Numbered from the stretch's first letter, positions 43,746 through 53,805 are shown. The stretch: 64,000 nucleotides of DNA from Prevotella pectinovora (GCF_000834015.1 NZ_JXQI01000011.1:1-64000); one strand, 5' to 3'. Translations and numbers: made by a program. Notes: generated by a model not told the origin, from the letters alone.

Positions 43746-44546
43746 TTATTTTCTCATCACAGCCGAGTATATCCTGCCGGAGTCGATGCCGAGCTTGCGG
43801 GCAGAGAAATAATCGTCGGTATTGGAATATGTGCAGATGTCACACGACTGTATGTTGCCGGCGGCAAGTCCGCATTGCTGCAGCTGCTGGCGGTTGCATT
43901 CCACGAGGTCGATGTGCCATTTGTATTCCTCACTGCCATTCATCTTCATCTGGCGGCTGATGTCCTGCATGTCGAAGTTTGCCGCCACGAACTGTTCATA
44001 CACCTCGTCGCCCACTTCAAAGGCATCAAAGGAGATGCCGGGACCTATCACAGCCTTGAGGTCTGCGGGATTGGTGTCGTAGGCAAGACGCATCTCCGCC
44101 ACGGCTCTCATCACGACACGCGACAGAGTGCCCCGCCATCCTGCATGCACGGCACACACGGCTCCATGCCTGGAGTCGGACAGGAGAATGGGGATGCAGT
44201 CGGCTGTAGACACACCGACGCATACGTTCTCCAGATTTGTCATCACGGCATCCACGCCATCCAGAATCATCTTCCTTACCGGAAGCGGGAGGGCGAGGAA
44301 GTCGGCAGCAATCTGTCTCACCTCCACACCATGCGTCTGGTGTGGCACAATGACATTAGCGTCGGCGACGCCAAGCTCCTCACAGAGGATCTGACGGTTT
44401 CGGGCTATGGCAGAGGCATCGTCGCCACAATGCTCGTTGATGTTGAACTCACCGTGGCTGCCGATGCTATATCCTCCATGACGTGTGGAGCTGAACGCCA
44501 CCACATTGTCGTCGAGGTCGTAATAATGGAGTTGTGGTTTCTGCAT
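43746..44546 (-). CDS. pgeF: purine nucleoside phosphorylase/polyphenol oxidase-type (YfiH, laccase-domain) protein
   Basis: 266 residues. Family signatures: FSSTRHGGYS at the N-terminus, HQTHGVEV, VSTADCIPILL, VCAVHAGWRGT with the metal-binding His and Cys residues. Historically annotated multicopper polyphenol oxidase (laccase); relatives were shown to hydrolyse or phosphorolyse purine nucleosides, and in E. coli PgeF edits peptidoglycan precursors. Start overlaps the obgE stop (TGATG), so translationally coupled. Confidence 0.88.
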   Translation of the reverse strand: MQKPQLHYYDLDDNVVAFSSTRHGGYSIGSHGEFNINEHCGDDASAIARNRQILCEELGVADANVIVPHQTHGVEVRQIAADFLALPLPVRKMILDGVDAVMTNLENVCVGVSTADCIPILLSDSRHGAVCAVHAGWRGTLSRVVMRAVAEMRLAYDTNPADLKAVIGPGISFDAFEVGDEVYEQFVAANFDMQDISRQMKMNGSEEYKWHIDLVECNRQQLQQCGLAAGNIQSCDICTYSNTDDYFSARKLGIDSGRIYSAVMRK

Positions 44547-45721
44547 CAGTCCTCGTCCTCCATATCATATTCGAAGTCGTCGAGGTCTTCCACGTCCTCG
44601 ATATCATCCTCGTCGAGGAACACCACTTCGTCTTCTCCCTCCTTGCGCAGTTCTTCGGGCAGGGTGTTGAGATCTTTGTCGCGATGCACGAGGGTGTCCT
44701 CTGCCATTATATCAGCGAGTTTGTTGCTCTCGCTGTTGAGTTCCTTCCACAGCACATCCTTCAGTTCGGAGATTCCCATTCCCGACACCGACGAGATGAA
44801 TACCACGGGGAGGTCTGACGGCAGCGTCTCCTTGAGCATCTCAATGAGTTCATCGTCGAGCAGGTCGCATTTTGTCACGGCAAGCACGCGATGCTTGTCG
44901 AGCATTTCGGGATTGAAGTTGGTAAGCTCGTTGAGCAGTATCTCGTATTCCTTCTTTATGTCGTCGGTATCACCCGGCACCATGAAGAGCAACAGGGAGT
45001 TGCGCTCGATGTGGCGCAGGAAACGGAGTCCGAGACCTTTGCCCTCGCTCGCTCCCTCTATGATTCCAGGGATGTCTGCCATGACGAACGACTTGTTGTC
45101 ATGATAGCCCACGATGCCGAGTGACGGTTCGAGGGTGGTGAAGGGATAGTTGGCAATCTTGGGCCGGGCACTCGACACGGCGGAGAGCAGCGTGCTCTTG
45201 CCGGCATTGGGGAACCCGACGAGACCGACGTCGGCAAGGAGCTTAAGCTCCATTATGACCGTCATCTCCTGCATCGGCTCTCCCGGCTGGGCATAGCGCG
45301 GAGCCTGGTTGGTGGCGGTACGGAACTGATAGTTGCCGAGTCCGCCGCGGCCTCCCTTGAGGAGCACCACTTCCTGTCCGTCGTGCATGACGTCGCAGAT
45401 GAACTTTCCTGTCTCGGCGTCGTATACCACAGTACCGCAAGGCACGTCTATATATACGTCCTTGCCGTCGGTGCCATGGCATTTGTCTCTACCGCCGTTG
45501 CCGCCGTGTTCCGCCTTGATGTGGCGCTGGTATTTCAGATGGAGCAAGGTCCAGTAGTTATGGTTTCCACGCAGGATGATGCTTCCTCCCTTACCGCCGT
45601 CGCCGCCGTCGGGACCGCCGTTGGGCTGATACTTCACGTGGCGGAGGTGCATAGATCCCTTGCCGCCCTTACCGGAGCGGCAGTATATCTTCACGTAGTC
45701 TACGAAATTTGATTCTGGCAT
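44546..45721 (-). CDS. obgE: GTPase ObgE/CgtA
   Basis: 391 residues. N-terminal Gly-rich Obg fold (1-158; repeated GG motifs such as [13 protein letters not shown]), G domain with GFPNAGKST (169-177), [12 protein letters not shown] and TKCD; acidic C-terminal tail ([20 protein letters not shown]) characteristic of Bacteroidetes members. Involved in 50S ribosome assembly and stress control. Upstream of pgeF on the minus strand. Confidence 0.95.
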   Translation of the reverse strand: MPESNFVDYVKIYCRSGKGGKGSMHLRHVKYQPNGGPDGGDGGKGGSIILRGNHNYWTLLHLKYQRHIKAEHGGNGGRDKCHGTDGKDVYIDVPCGTVVYDAETGKFICDVMHDGQEVVLLKGGRGGLGNYQFRTATNQAPRYAQPGEPMQEMTVIMELKLLADVGLVGFPNAGKSTLLSAVSSARPKIANYPFTTLEPSLGIVGYHDNKSFVMADIPGIIEGASEGKGLGLRFLRHIERNSLLLFMVPGDTDDIKKEYEILLNELTNFNPEMLDKHRVLAVTKCDLLDDELIEMLKETLPSDLPVVFISSVSGMGISELKDVLWKELNSESNKLADIMAEDTLVHRDKDLNTLPEELRKEGEDEVVFLDEDDIEDVEDLDDFEYDMEDED

Positions 45722-45752
45722 ATCTGTATGTCTTGAGTTTTATTTTTATAAA

Positions 45753-45784
45753 GTTGACGAGTTGACAAGTAAACGAGTTGACAA
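45753..45784. repeat. GTTGACRA octamer array upstream of obgE
   Basis: GTTGACGA, GTTGACAA, GTAAACGA, GTTGACAA in phase, followed by a degenerate CTTGACGAGTCAACAAG. Same word as at 43708-43739 in the same orientation. Confidence 0.65.
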
Positions 45785-45848
45785 AGAGATTTGTCTTGAC
45801 GAGTCAACAAGTTCGCAAGCCGAAAGACTTGCGGAAAATGGTGTGGGA

Positions 45849-46388
45849 TTATTTCGCTATGTCGGCGAGTGCCTTTGCCATTCTCTCCAGCACTACCGTG
45901 GAGAGCACCACCTTGCCGTCGGGACCGATGAGCGTCATCGACGGAATCCACTCCACTCCGTATGCCTTGGAGATTTCGGCATCGCGCATCTTCTTCAGTT
46001 CGCTGACCTGTCGCCATTTCATCCCGTTGTCTACAACATATTTTGTCCAGCGGTTGTGGTCTACGTCGAACGACACACCGATGAACTCCACCTTTGAGCC
46101 ATACTTGTCGTAGAGTTCCTTCACGGCAGGTACGTCCTTGCGGCAGTCCGGACACCACGTTGCCCAGAAGTCAAGCAGCACATATTTGCCCTTGAATTCT
46201 GAGAGCTGCACCTTGTAGTTGTTCATCATCGGAAGGATGAAATCGGGAGCCACCGTTCCGGGCTTCAACAGTTTCTGTGCATAGAGCGAGTCGAGGTCTT
46301 TTGTCTGGTCCGGCGCATTCTGAGCCTGCGACGAGACCACTGCGGCGAGGAATATCGCCACGAAGATGAATAGTTTCTTTATTTTCAT
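45849..46388 (-). CDS. TlpA-family periplasmic thioredoxin
   Basis: 179 residues from MKIKKLFIFVAIFLA (the frame is open 36 codons upstream but lacks a signal there). Signal peptide ends SSQAQ (about residue 22). AhpC/TSA-TlpA fold with WCPDC active site (Cys79, Cys82), FDVDHNRW and cis-Pro WIPSMTLI. Reducing or folding thiols in the periplasm; likely partner unknown. Lies 83 bp after the ABC transporter gene. Confidence 0.87.
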   Translation of the reverse strand: MKIKKLFIFVAIFLAAVVSSQAQNAPDQTKDLDSLYAQKLLKPGTVAPDFILPMMNNYKVQLSEFKGKYVLLDFWATWCPDCRKDVPAVKELYDKYGSKVEFIGVSFDVDHNRWTKYVVDNGMKWRQVSELKKMRDAEISKAYGVEWIPSMTLIGPDGKVVLSTVVLERMAKALADIAK

Positions 46389-46471
46389 ATCGTTTTCTCT
46401 TTTTGATGTTATACTCTCTTTTACACTTGCGATGTGGCCGTCAGGCGCCATAGCGGTTCGTCGGATGTTCA

Positions 46472-48142
46472 TCATATCCTCAACACCTGGTCGCAATAGT
46501 CCACCACTGCCGGGCGGTGGGTGATGAATATGATGGTCTGCCGGCGTTCCTGGAGCAGGTTGGCGAGGAGCTGCCTTTCCGTTTCCGGGTCGAGAGCGCT
46601 CGTAGCCTCATCGAATATCATCACGCTTCCCTCCCTGAGCAATGCCCTGGCTATGGAGATGCGCTGAGCCTGTCCCTCGCTCAATCCGCCGCCCGCCTCG
46701 CTGCAGCTGGCATCGAGCCCTCCGGGGATGTCTCTCACGAAACCGGCACATGCCTTGTCGAGGGCCTGCATCATCTCCTCGTCGGTGGCATCGAACCGTC
46801 CCATGCGCAGATTGTCGCGGATGGTGCCGCTGAGCAACGTGTTGCCTTGTGGCACGTAGATGAGGTTGCAGCGTGTGAGAGGCGAGATGTCTTGCTCTCT
46901 TTCCTTATTATATATGTATACATGGCCGCTGGTGGGCTGTATCAGGGCGAGGATGAGTCTCACCATTGTGGTCTTTCCGGCTCCCGTCTCTCCGAGTATG
47001 GCGGTGCAGGGGTTTGGACGGAAATCGAAAGAGAGATGGTCTATCACATCCCTGCTGCCGTCGGCGTAGGCAAAGGAGGCGTCGTCGAACCTCACTCCCA
47101 CACCACCCGTCATCGCCATCGACACGGGGTCGCCCTGTTCTTCGAGAGGGTTCTCTTCAAGTTCCATCAGTCGCTCCGCTGCAGTGAACACGGAGACGAA
47201 TGCCGGCACGAGCTTGGTGAGGTTGCGTGCCGGCCCCTGTATCTTGGACACGAGCTGGAGGAATGCTGTCATTCCGCCGAAGGTGAGTGTGCCGTGATAC
47301 ATCCGCAGGGCGCTCCACAGGAATGCCACGAGATATCCGATGGCGAAACCTGTATTGAGTATGAGGTTTGAGAACACCGAGAATCTGGTGCGTCTCACCA
47401 CGTTATGTCTCAGTTCTCCCTGCATGTTCTCCAGTCTGCCCACCATCTCGTCGTCTTTCTCAAGGGTCTTTATCAGCATACGGTGCTGTATCGTTTCCTG
47501 CAACACGCTCTGCACCTTGCTGTCGCAGTTACGCACCTGGCGTGTCAGTTTGCGCATGTGGCCCATATACACCTTGCTCGACAGGATGAACACCGGCAGC
47601 ATGGCAATGATGACCAGAGCCAGCACGGGGTCCATGGAGAAGAGATAGAAGAAGGAACCCAGAAAGAGGGCGAACACGGAGAGAGTGCTTGGCAACGTTT
47701 CGGTGAGGAACCCCACCACGTTGCTGACGTCGAATTCCAGGCGGTTCAGCACATCGCCGCTGTGCCATTTCTCCTTGCCATGCCATTCGGAGCGCAGGAT
47801 GCGGGCGAGCAGACGCTGCTGCATTCTGTTCTGTGCCTTTATTCCCAATATGTTCTTCACCCATATCGAAGCGATGTTCACGGCAAATCCGCCGAGGATG
47901 AGCAGCGCCATGATTGCCACCGCCCAATACAAAGAACCCTCCACGGCATGCGACGCCACGTCGATGGCGTGTTTCACCGCCCACACCGACAGCAGACTTA
48001 TCGCCACATCGATGAGTCCGAGGATGGCATTGAGCGACGCCTGCAGACGGTTGCCGCGCCATGCCCTCCACAGCCATCCTATTATCTGTCTGGCTGAATA
48101 CCGGCTCTTGGGTATCTTCAGGAATTTTCTCAAATATCTCAT
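46472..48142 (-). CDS. ABC transporter, fused permease-ATPase (exporter type)
   Basis: 556 residues. N-terminal transmembrane domain (about 30-320, six hydrophobic helices) with coupling-helix sequences, C-terminal ATPase with Walker A LGETGAGKTT, signature LSEGQAQR, Walker B VMIFDEATSALD and H-loop FITHRPA. The signature has Glu after Ser instead of Gly (LSEGQ rather than LSGGQ), a recognised variant. Substrate unknown (lipid, peptide or drug). Begins 4 bp after the nadK stop, so probably cotranscribed. Confidence 0.87.
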   Translation of the reverse strand: MRYLRKFLKIPKSRYSARQIIGWLWRAWRGNRLQASLNAILGLIDVAISLLSVWAVKHAIDVASHAVEGSLYWAVAIMALLILGGFAVNIASIWVKNILGIKAQNRMQQRLLARILRSEWHGKEKWHSGDVLNRLEFDVSNVVGFLTETLPSTLSVFALFLGSFFYLFSMDPVLALVIIAMLPVFILSSKVYMGHMRKLTRQVRNCDSKVQSVLQETIQHRMLIKTLEKDDEMVGRLENMQGELRHNVVRRTRFSVFSNLILNTGFAIGYLVAFLWSALRMYHGTLTFGGMTAFLQLVSKIQGPARNLTKLVPAFVSVFTAAERLMELEENPLEEQGDPVSMAMTGGVGVRFDDASFAYADGSRDVIDHLSFDFRPNPCTAILGETGAGKTTMVRLILALIQPTSGHVYIYNKEREQDISPLTRCNLIYVPQGNTLLSGTIRDNLRMGRFDATDEEMMQALDKACAGFVRDIPGGLDASCSEAGGGLSEGQAQRISIARALLREGSVMIFDEATSALDPETERQLLANLLQERRQTIIFITHRPAVVDYCDQVLRI

Positions 48143-48146
48143 TGGC

Positions 48147-49049
48147 TTACTCGTTCTTCATCCTCATGTCGGCGCCCCACATCATCTTGGCACGCAGCGT
48201 GGAGAAATATGTAGAATCCTTGGGCTTCACGATATGTGCGTCGTAGGGGGAACGGCGTATGGTGAGCGTCTGTCCCTCACCGCATTTGATGGAACGTCCG
48301 TCGGCGGCGACGAGATAGTTATGGCTCCTGCTCTCCACCTCAAGGGTTATCACAGAGTCGTCGGCAACGACGATAGGACGCATGTTGAGACTATGCGGCG
48401 CAACGGGAGTGAGACACAATATTCCGGTGTGCGGCACGATTATCGGTCCGCCGTTAGACAAGGAATAGGCTGTCGACCCCGTCGGCGTGCTCACTATCAG
48501 TCCGTCGGCATGGAACGTCACGATATATTCGCCGTTGATGCTGGCACGGATGGAAATCATCGAAGCATTGTCGCGTTTCAGTATGGCTATCTCGTTGAGG
48601 GCGCATTCCGAAATCCGCTCGTCGCCGTTGGCGCCATCGCTCTCCACCTTCACCATGGCAAGACTGTCTACCATATAGCTGTCGGCGTATATGCTGTCGA
48701 GCACACTGTCGAAATCGTCAACGCCGACACCGGCGAGGAATCCCAGGCGCCCCATGTTCACGCCGATAATGGGAATGCTGCGGCTGCCCACGCTGTATGC
48801 CGACCGCAGCAATGTGCCGTCGCCTCCCATGGATATCACGAAGTCGGCATCAAAGTCGTTTCCTTCAAACACAGTGACGCCATGCAGCGGCAAACCGTGG
48901 GACGAGCAGAGGAAATCGTAGAAACTTCTCTCCATGCTCACCTGCGCCATCCGTTCATTGAGCGACAACAGCAAGCGCTGTATGTCCGCCGACTTCCTGG
49001 CCTGGTAAATATTGCCGAAAATGGCAAATCTGAGTTTTCTCAACGACAT
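48147..49049 (-). CDS. nadK: NAD kinase
   Basis: 300 residues from MSLRKLRFAIFGN (the long open frame further upstream crosses the divergent pdxJ promoter and is not used). ATP-dependent phosphorylation of NAD to NADP. Motifs GGDGTLL (75-81), NMGRLGFLA, LNEIAI, STPTGSTAYSLSNGG. Divergent from pdxJ; the two -7 elements nearly touch. Confidence 0.94.
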   Translation of the reverse strand: MSLRKLRFAIFGNIYQARKSADIQRLLLSLNERMAQVSMERSFYDFLCSSHGLPLHGVTVFEGNDFDADFVISMGGDGTLLRSAYSVGSRSIPIIGVNMGRLGFLAGVGVDDFDSVLDSIYADSYMVDSLAMVKVESDGANGDERISECALNEIAILKRDNASMISIRASINGEYIVTFHADGLIVSTPTGSTAYSLSNGGPIIVPHTGILCLTPVAPHSLNMRPIVVADDSVITLEVESRSHNYLVAADGRSIKCGEGQTLTIRRSPYDAHIVKPKDSTYFSTLRAKMMWGADMRMKNE

Positions 49050-49107
49050 AATTGGGAGTTTTTTATCTTTCTGACGAATTAATAAGCCTCCATTGCAAAT
49101 GTTTTCG

Positions 49108-49139
49108 TAACTTTGCGCTTGAAAGTGTCTGCAAATATA
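49108..49139. promoter_or_regulatory. divergent pdxJ/nadK promoters
   Basis: Plus strand TAACTTTG at 49108-49115 for pdxJ (start 49190) and minus strand TATATTTG at 49139-49132 for nadK (start 49049). Predicted starts lie within a few bases of each other, so the two transcripts overlap at their 5' ends. Confidence 0.6.
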
Positions 49140-49189
49140 CGGTTTTCTACCGAATTTCGGGCACTGTGATATTAACAAATTGAAGAGAC

Positions 49190-49903
49190 ATGACAAAATT
49201 AAGTGTAAACATAAACAAGATAGCCACCCTGCGCAACGCCAGAGGCGGCAACAATCCCGACGTGGAGCAGGCCGCCGTTGACTGCCAGTTGTTTGGCGCC
49301 CAGGGCATAACCGTACATCCAAGACCTGACGAAAGACACATCCGCTATCAAGACGTGAGGGAGATAAAACCGCTCATCACTACGGAATTCAACATCGAAG
49401 GAAACCCTATCGACAGATATATCGACCTCGTGCTTGAGGTGACGCCGACACAGGTAACGCTCGTTCCCGACGGCGACGCCCAGCTGACGAGCAACCACGG
49501 ATGGAACACGATAGAGAACAAGGCGTTTCTTACCGACGTGATAGGAAGATTCAAGGAGGCAGGCATCAGAACGAGCATCTTCGTGGACCCTTCTGCCGAA
49601 ATGGTGAGGGGAGCCAAGGAGTGTGGAACCGACAGAGTGGAGCTCTACACCGAATCTTACGCATCTGGATATGACGAAAACAGGGAGGAGGCCATCAAGC
49701 CGTTTATCGACGCTGCCGTGGCTGCCCGCGATTTGGGACTGGGTCTGAACGCCGGCCACGACCTCAGCCTGGTGAACCTTGCCTACTTCCACAGGATGAT
49801 TCCATGGACCGACGAGGTGAGCATCGGACACGCCATCATCTGCGATGCCCTCTACATCGGACTGAAGAACACTATCGAGGCGTATCTCCAGTGCCTAAAG
49901 TAA
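49190..49903 (+). CDS. pdxJ: pyridoxine 5'-phosphate synthase
   Basis: 237 residues. Condenses 1-deoxy-xylulose-5-phosphate with 3-amino-acetonyl phosphate in de novo vitamin B6 synthesis. TIM barrel with LSVNINKIATLRNARG at the N-terminus, ITVHPRPDERHIR, TLVPDG, ELYTESYA and LNAGHDLSL near the C-terminus. The DXP substrate links it with ThiG in the thiamin operon. First gene of the pdxJ-DJ1-ispD-recG series. Confidence 0.94.
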   Translation: MTKLSVNINKIATLRNARGGNNPDVEQAAVDCQLFGAQGITVHPRPDERHIRYQDVREIKPLITTEFNIEGNPIDRYIDLVLEVTPTQVTLVPDGDAQLTSNHGWNTIENKAFLTDVIGRFKEAGIRTSIFVDPSAEMVRGAKECGTDRVELYTESYASGYDENREEAIKPFIDAAVAARDLGLGLNAGHDLSLVNLAYFHRMIPWTDEVSIGHAIICDALYIGLKNTIEAYLQCLK

Positions 49904-50130
49904 GGCCCCGAAGCTGACAAAGGCTACAGGCATACAAGGAAGCCTGTCACTTCCCCTTGGAAAAGTCAGGATTGGTATCACTTGCAAATTAAAGAATTAT
50001 GGCACGAGAATACAAGCTGAAGCGCGACACGCAGGAAAAAGACGACAAGACGGCTACTACCGACATATTCCAGCGATACATCAAGAAAGACAAACGGTCT
50101 ATCAATAGAATAATTAAACAACAAAAGATT

Positions 50131-50697
50131 ATGGCAAAAGCGTATATGTTTCTTGCCAACGGTTCAGAGGAAATAGAATCCCTGATTCCCGTTGACGTTT
50201 TCCGCCGCGGCGGAGTGGAGATAAAGACAGTGAGCATCACAGGCTCAGAGTTAGTAGAGATGGCACACGGCGTGACCGTGAAGGCCGACCTCAAATTCGA
50301 GGACGCCAAGCTGGAGGATGCCGACCTGCTGATGCTGCCCGGAGGACTGCCAGGCGCCACAAACCTCAACGACCACGAGGGTGTGCGCAATGCCGTGCTC
50401 AGCCAGTATGAGAAGGGGAAACTCGTTGCTGCCATCTGTGCCGCACCGATGGTGTTCGGAAGCCTGGGCATCGTGAAAGGCAGACGTGCCACATGCTACC
50501 CCGGATTCGAGAAATATCTCGACGGAGCGGAATATACCCATGAACTGTGCACCGTTGACGGCAATGTGGTGACAGGCGAAGGTCCTGCCGCAACATTCCC
50601 CTATGCCTACACGCTGCTCGAAATGCTCACCACGAAGCAGACAGCAGAGAGCGTGGCTGAGGGAATGATGTATCTGCATCTCATGAAAAACAAATAA
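50131..50697 (+). CDS. DJ-1/PfpI family protein (glyoxalase III/deglycase-like)
   Basis: 188 residues from MAKAYMFLANGSEEIE, matching family length. Nucleophile Cys103 in VAAICAAPMVFG, conserved Glu in GSEEIES, LMLPGG, and the C-terminal GEGPAATFPYAYTLLE. The reading frame stays open 44 codons upstream to an ATG at 49999, encoding a highly charged stretch (MAREYKLKRDTQEKDDK); the natural start is not settled. Chaperone/deglycase claims for the family are disputed. Confidence 0.85.
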   Translation: MAKAYMFLANGSEEIESLIPVDVFRRGGVEIKTVSITGSELVEMAHGVTVKADLKFEDAKLEDADLLMLPGGLPGATNLNDHEGVRNAVLSQYEKGKLVAAICAAPMVFGSLGIVKGRRATCYPGFEKYLDGAEYTHELCTVDGNVVTGEGPAATFPYAYTLLEMLTTKQTAESVAEGMMYLHLMKNK

Positions 50698-50704
50698 GCG
50701 CCGC

Positions 50705-51490
50705 ATGATGGAGAATCACGACTATGTGATAATCGTTGCCGGCGGCAAGGGGATGCGCATGGGGGCTGACGTTCCAAAGCAGTTCCTGCCTGTAGGCGGA
50801 CTGCCTGTGCTCATGCACACGATACGCAGGTTCAGGAACTTCAACGACCGCATGCGCATCATCCTCGTATTGCCCAAACATCAGCAGGAGTATTGGAAGG
50901 AGTTGTGCGAACGGCATTCGTTCTGCGAACCGATTGTGATTGCCGACGGCGGAGAGACGCGTTTCCACTCCGTGAAAAACGGACTCGGCTGCATCCCCGA
51001 CGATGCCTGCGGAACGGTGGGGGTGCATGACGGCGTGCGCCCATTCGTATCTGCCGACACCATACACCGCACATACGCGAAAGCCGCGGAGATGGGGGCT
51101 GCCGTACCGGTGGTGCCTGTGGTGGACACGCTCAGACATCTCCTGAAGAGCGACAAGCAGAATGCTTCTGACGCCACGACAACCGCCGCCACTTCTCAGG
51201 ATGGCGGAGAAACACCGTCGGAGACGGTGCCGAGAAGCGAATACCGCATCGTGCAGACTCCGCAGGCATTCGGCATCAGACTGCTGAAGGAGGCTTATGC
51301 ACAGGACTATTCCGAGGCTTTCACCGATGATGCCTCTGTAGTGGAACACCTCGGCCATGAGGTGGCTCTCGTGGAGGGCAACCAGGAGAACATCAAGATT
51401 ACAAGACCTTTCGACATGGCTGTGGCGGAGGTGATACTGCAACAGGAGTCCATCCTTCTGAAGCAACAGACTTCAGGCAACTCCAGATGA
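50705..51490 (+). CDS. ispD: 2-C-methyl-D-erythritol 4-phosphate cytidylyltransferase
   Basis: 261 residues (MM start, second Met possible). MEP pathway enzyme joining CTP with methylerythritol phosphate. Nucleotide-binding VAGGKGMRMG, then DGGETRFHSV, VGVHDGVRPF and CTP-binding TDDASVVEH; PKQFLPVGG lysine present. A low-complexity insertion (about 149-178, DKQNASDATTTAATSQDGG) separates PVVDTLRHL from YRIVQTPQAF and makes it about 30 residues longer than most. 7 bp after the DJ-1 gene. Confidence 0.92.
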   Translation: MMENHDYVIIVAGGKGMRMGADVPKQFLPVGGLPVLMHTIRRFRNFNDRMRIILVLPKHQQEYWKELCERHSFCEPIVIADGGETRFHSVKNGLGCIPDDACGTVGVHDGVRPFVSADTIHRTYAKAAEMGAAVPVVPVVDTLRHLLKSDKQNASDATTTAATSQDGGETPSETVPRSEYRIVQTPQAFGIRLLKEAYAQDYSEAFTDDASVVEHLGHEVALVEGNQENIKITRPFDMAVAEVILQQESILLKQQTSGNSR

Positions 51491-51552
51491 CCAATCTGGG
51501 GGAGTGAAGCCGACAAGCAGCCAATTCAACCTGTCACAACCGAACATCACAA

Positions 51553-53652
51553 GTGCTTGACATACTGAACCAGGACATACAATATCTGCCGGGCGTGGGG
51601 CCGAAGAAGAGGGACATGCTGCAGAAGGAGTTGGGTATCTCGAAGATATCCGACCTTCTGGAGTATTACCCATACAAATACGTGGACCGCAGCCGCATAT
51701 ACACCATCAACGAACTGCGCAGCGACATGCCCTTCGTGCAGGTGAAGGGACGGATTCTCGGTTTCGAGGAGTTTGGCAGCGGACCGCGCAAGAAGCGCCT
51801 CGTGGCCCACTTCACCGACGGAACGGGGATAGCGGACATAGTATGGTTTTCCGGCATCAAATATGCCACGCAGCAATTCAAGGTGAACACGGAGTATATC
51901 GTATTCGGCAAACCTACTCTCTATGGCGGCAGATACCAGTTTGCACATCCCGACATCGACAAGGCGGAAGACCTGCAGCTCTCACAGATGGGAATGCAGC
52001 CCTACTATATCACCACGGAGAAGATGAAGAAGGCGGGACTGACATCGAGGTCGATAGAGAAAATCACGAAGGCGATGCTCGAAAAGATGAACCAGCCGCT
52101 GCCGGAGACACTGCCGCCGTTTATCGCCAACAGACTGCGTCTGGTGGAGAGGGACACGGCACTGCGCCACGTACACTATCCGAAGACCGCCGAAGAACTG
52201 CAGAGCGCACGCTTCAGACTGAAGTTTGAAGAGCTGTTCTACGTGCAGCTCAACATCCTGCGCTATGCCTCCGACCAAAAGAAGAAATACCGCGGATATG
52301 CCTTCCCGCGCATCGGCGAGATATTCAACAGCTTCTATTCCGACCATCTGCCATTCTCACTCACCGACGCCCAGAAAAGGGTGATGAGGGAGATAAGGAG
52401 CGACCTGGGCAGCGGACGGCAGATGAACAGGCTGCTGCAGGGCGACGTGGGCAGCGGAAAGACTCTCGTGGCACTGATGACAATGCTGATAGCTCTCGAC
52501 AACGGATACCAGGCTTGCATAATGGCACCGACGGAAATTCTCGCCGAACAGCATCTCGCCACGATACGCGAGTTTCTGGGCGACATGAACATATGGGTGG
52601 AACTGCTCACCGGCATCGTGAAGGGCAAACGGCGCAAGACCGTGCTCGACGGACTCGCCAGCGGCAGCGTGGACATCCTCGTGGGAACACACGCCGTGAT
52701 TGAAGACACGGTGCAGTTCAGCAAACTGGGACTCGTGGTGGTGGACGAGCAACACCGCTTCGGAGTGGCACAGAGGGCAAGGCTATGGAGCAAAAGCCAG
52801 AACCCGCCCCATGTGCTCGTGATGACCGCCACACCGATACCGCGAACCCTCGCAATGACAATATACGGCGACCTCGACGTGAGCGTTATCGACCAGCTGC
52901 CGCCGGGAAGGAAACCGATCGTAACGATACACAAATACAACAACCAGACCACAAGTCTGTACTCTGGCATCAGACAGCAGATAAAAGAGGGCAGACAGGT
53001 GTATATCGTGTTTCCGCTCATCAAGGAGAGCGAGAAGCTCGACATACAGAACCTTGAGGAGGGGTTTGAAATACTGAAGGAGGTGTTCCCGGAATTCCGC
53101 CTCAGCAAGGTGCACGGCAAGATGAAACCGGCTGAGAAGGACGAGGAGATGCAAAAGTTTGTTAACGGAGAGACGCAGATTCTCGTCGCCACAACGGTGA
53201 TAGAGGTGGGCGTCAACGTGCCGAACGCTTCGGTGATGGTGATTCTCAACGCCGAACGCTTCGGACTGTCGCAGCTGCACCAGCTGCGGGGCCGTGTGGG
53301 CAGAGGGGCGAGCCAGTCGTACTGCATCCTCGTGACGAAGCCTCAACTGACCAACGAGACGCGCAAACGCATCGACATCATGTGTGACACCAACGACGGA
53401 TTCCTCATTGCCGAAGCCGACCTGAAACTGCGCGGTCCCGGCGACCTGGAGGGCACCCAGCAGAGCGGAATGGCTTTCGACCTGAAGATTGCCGACATAG
53501 CGAGAGACGGACAGATAGTGCAGATGGCAAGGGAGGAGGCACAGAAGATAATAGAGCAGGACCCGGAATGCAACAAAACGGAAAACAGCATGCTCTGGCA
53601 ACGCCTTGCCGCACTGAGAAAGACCAACGTGAACTGGGCGGCGATATCATGA
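51553..53652 (+). CDS. recG: ATP-dependent DNA helicase RecG
   Basis: 699 residues starting at GTG (51553); no ATG is available at the conserved N-terminus, which reads MLDILNQDIQYLPGVGPKK. Remodels stalled replication forks and Holliday junctions. Wedge/OB domain in the first third (VKGRILGFEEFGS), helicase motifs Walker A GDVGSGKT, VDEQHRFGVAQR, TATPIPRTLA, QVYIVFPL and LHQLRGRVGRG. TRG motif region around ITKPQLT. Confidence 0.93.
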   Translation: MLDILNQDIQYLPGVGPKKRDMLQKELGISKISDLLEYYPYKYVDRSRIYTINELRSDMPFVQVKGRILGFEEFGSGPRKKRLVAHFTDGTGIADIVWFSGIKYATQQFKVNTEYIVFGKPTLYGGRYQFAHPDIDKAEDLQLSQMGMQPYYITTEKMKKAGLTSRSIEKITKAMLEKMNQPLPETLPPFIANRLRLVERDTALRHVHYPKTAEELQSARFRLKFEELFYVQLNILRYASDQKKKYRGYAFPRIGEIFNSFYSDHLPFSLTDAQKRVMREIRSDLGSGRQMNRLLQGDVGSGKTLVALMTMLIALDNGYQACIMAPTEILAEQHLATIREFLGDMNIWVELLTGIVKGKRRKTVLDGLASGSVDILVGTHAVIEDTVQFSKLGLVVVDEQHRFGVAQRARLWSKSQNPPHVLVMTATPIPRTLAMTIYGDLDVSVIDQLPPGRKPIVTIHKYNNQTTSLYSGIRQQIKEGRQVYIVFPLIKESEKLDIQNLEEGFEILKEVFPEFRLSKVHGKMKPAEKDEEMQKFVNGETQILVATTVIEVGVNVPNASVMVILNAERFGLSQLHQLRGRVGRGASQSYCILVTKPQLTNETRKRIDIMCDTNDGFLIAEADLKLRGPGDLEGTQQSGMAFDLKIADIARDGQIVQMAREEAQKIIEQDPECNKTENSMLWQRLAALRKTNVNWAAIS

Positions 53653-53805
53653 CCGGCGACATCACAGACTGTGATGGGAAAAGAGGGGCAGGAGACGGCA
53701 CAAGGAGCTTAACAGTGCTCATTTATAAGTTGTTATACAACATGCCTATATGTTAACGACGACCTAAAAACTGTTAACTGACAAGCAACTTTAAAAATTT
53801 TTTAC

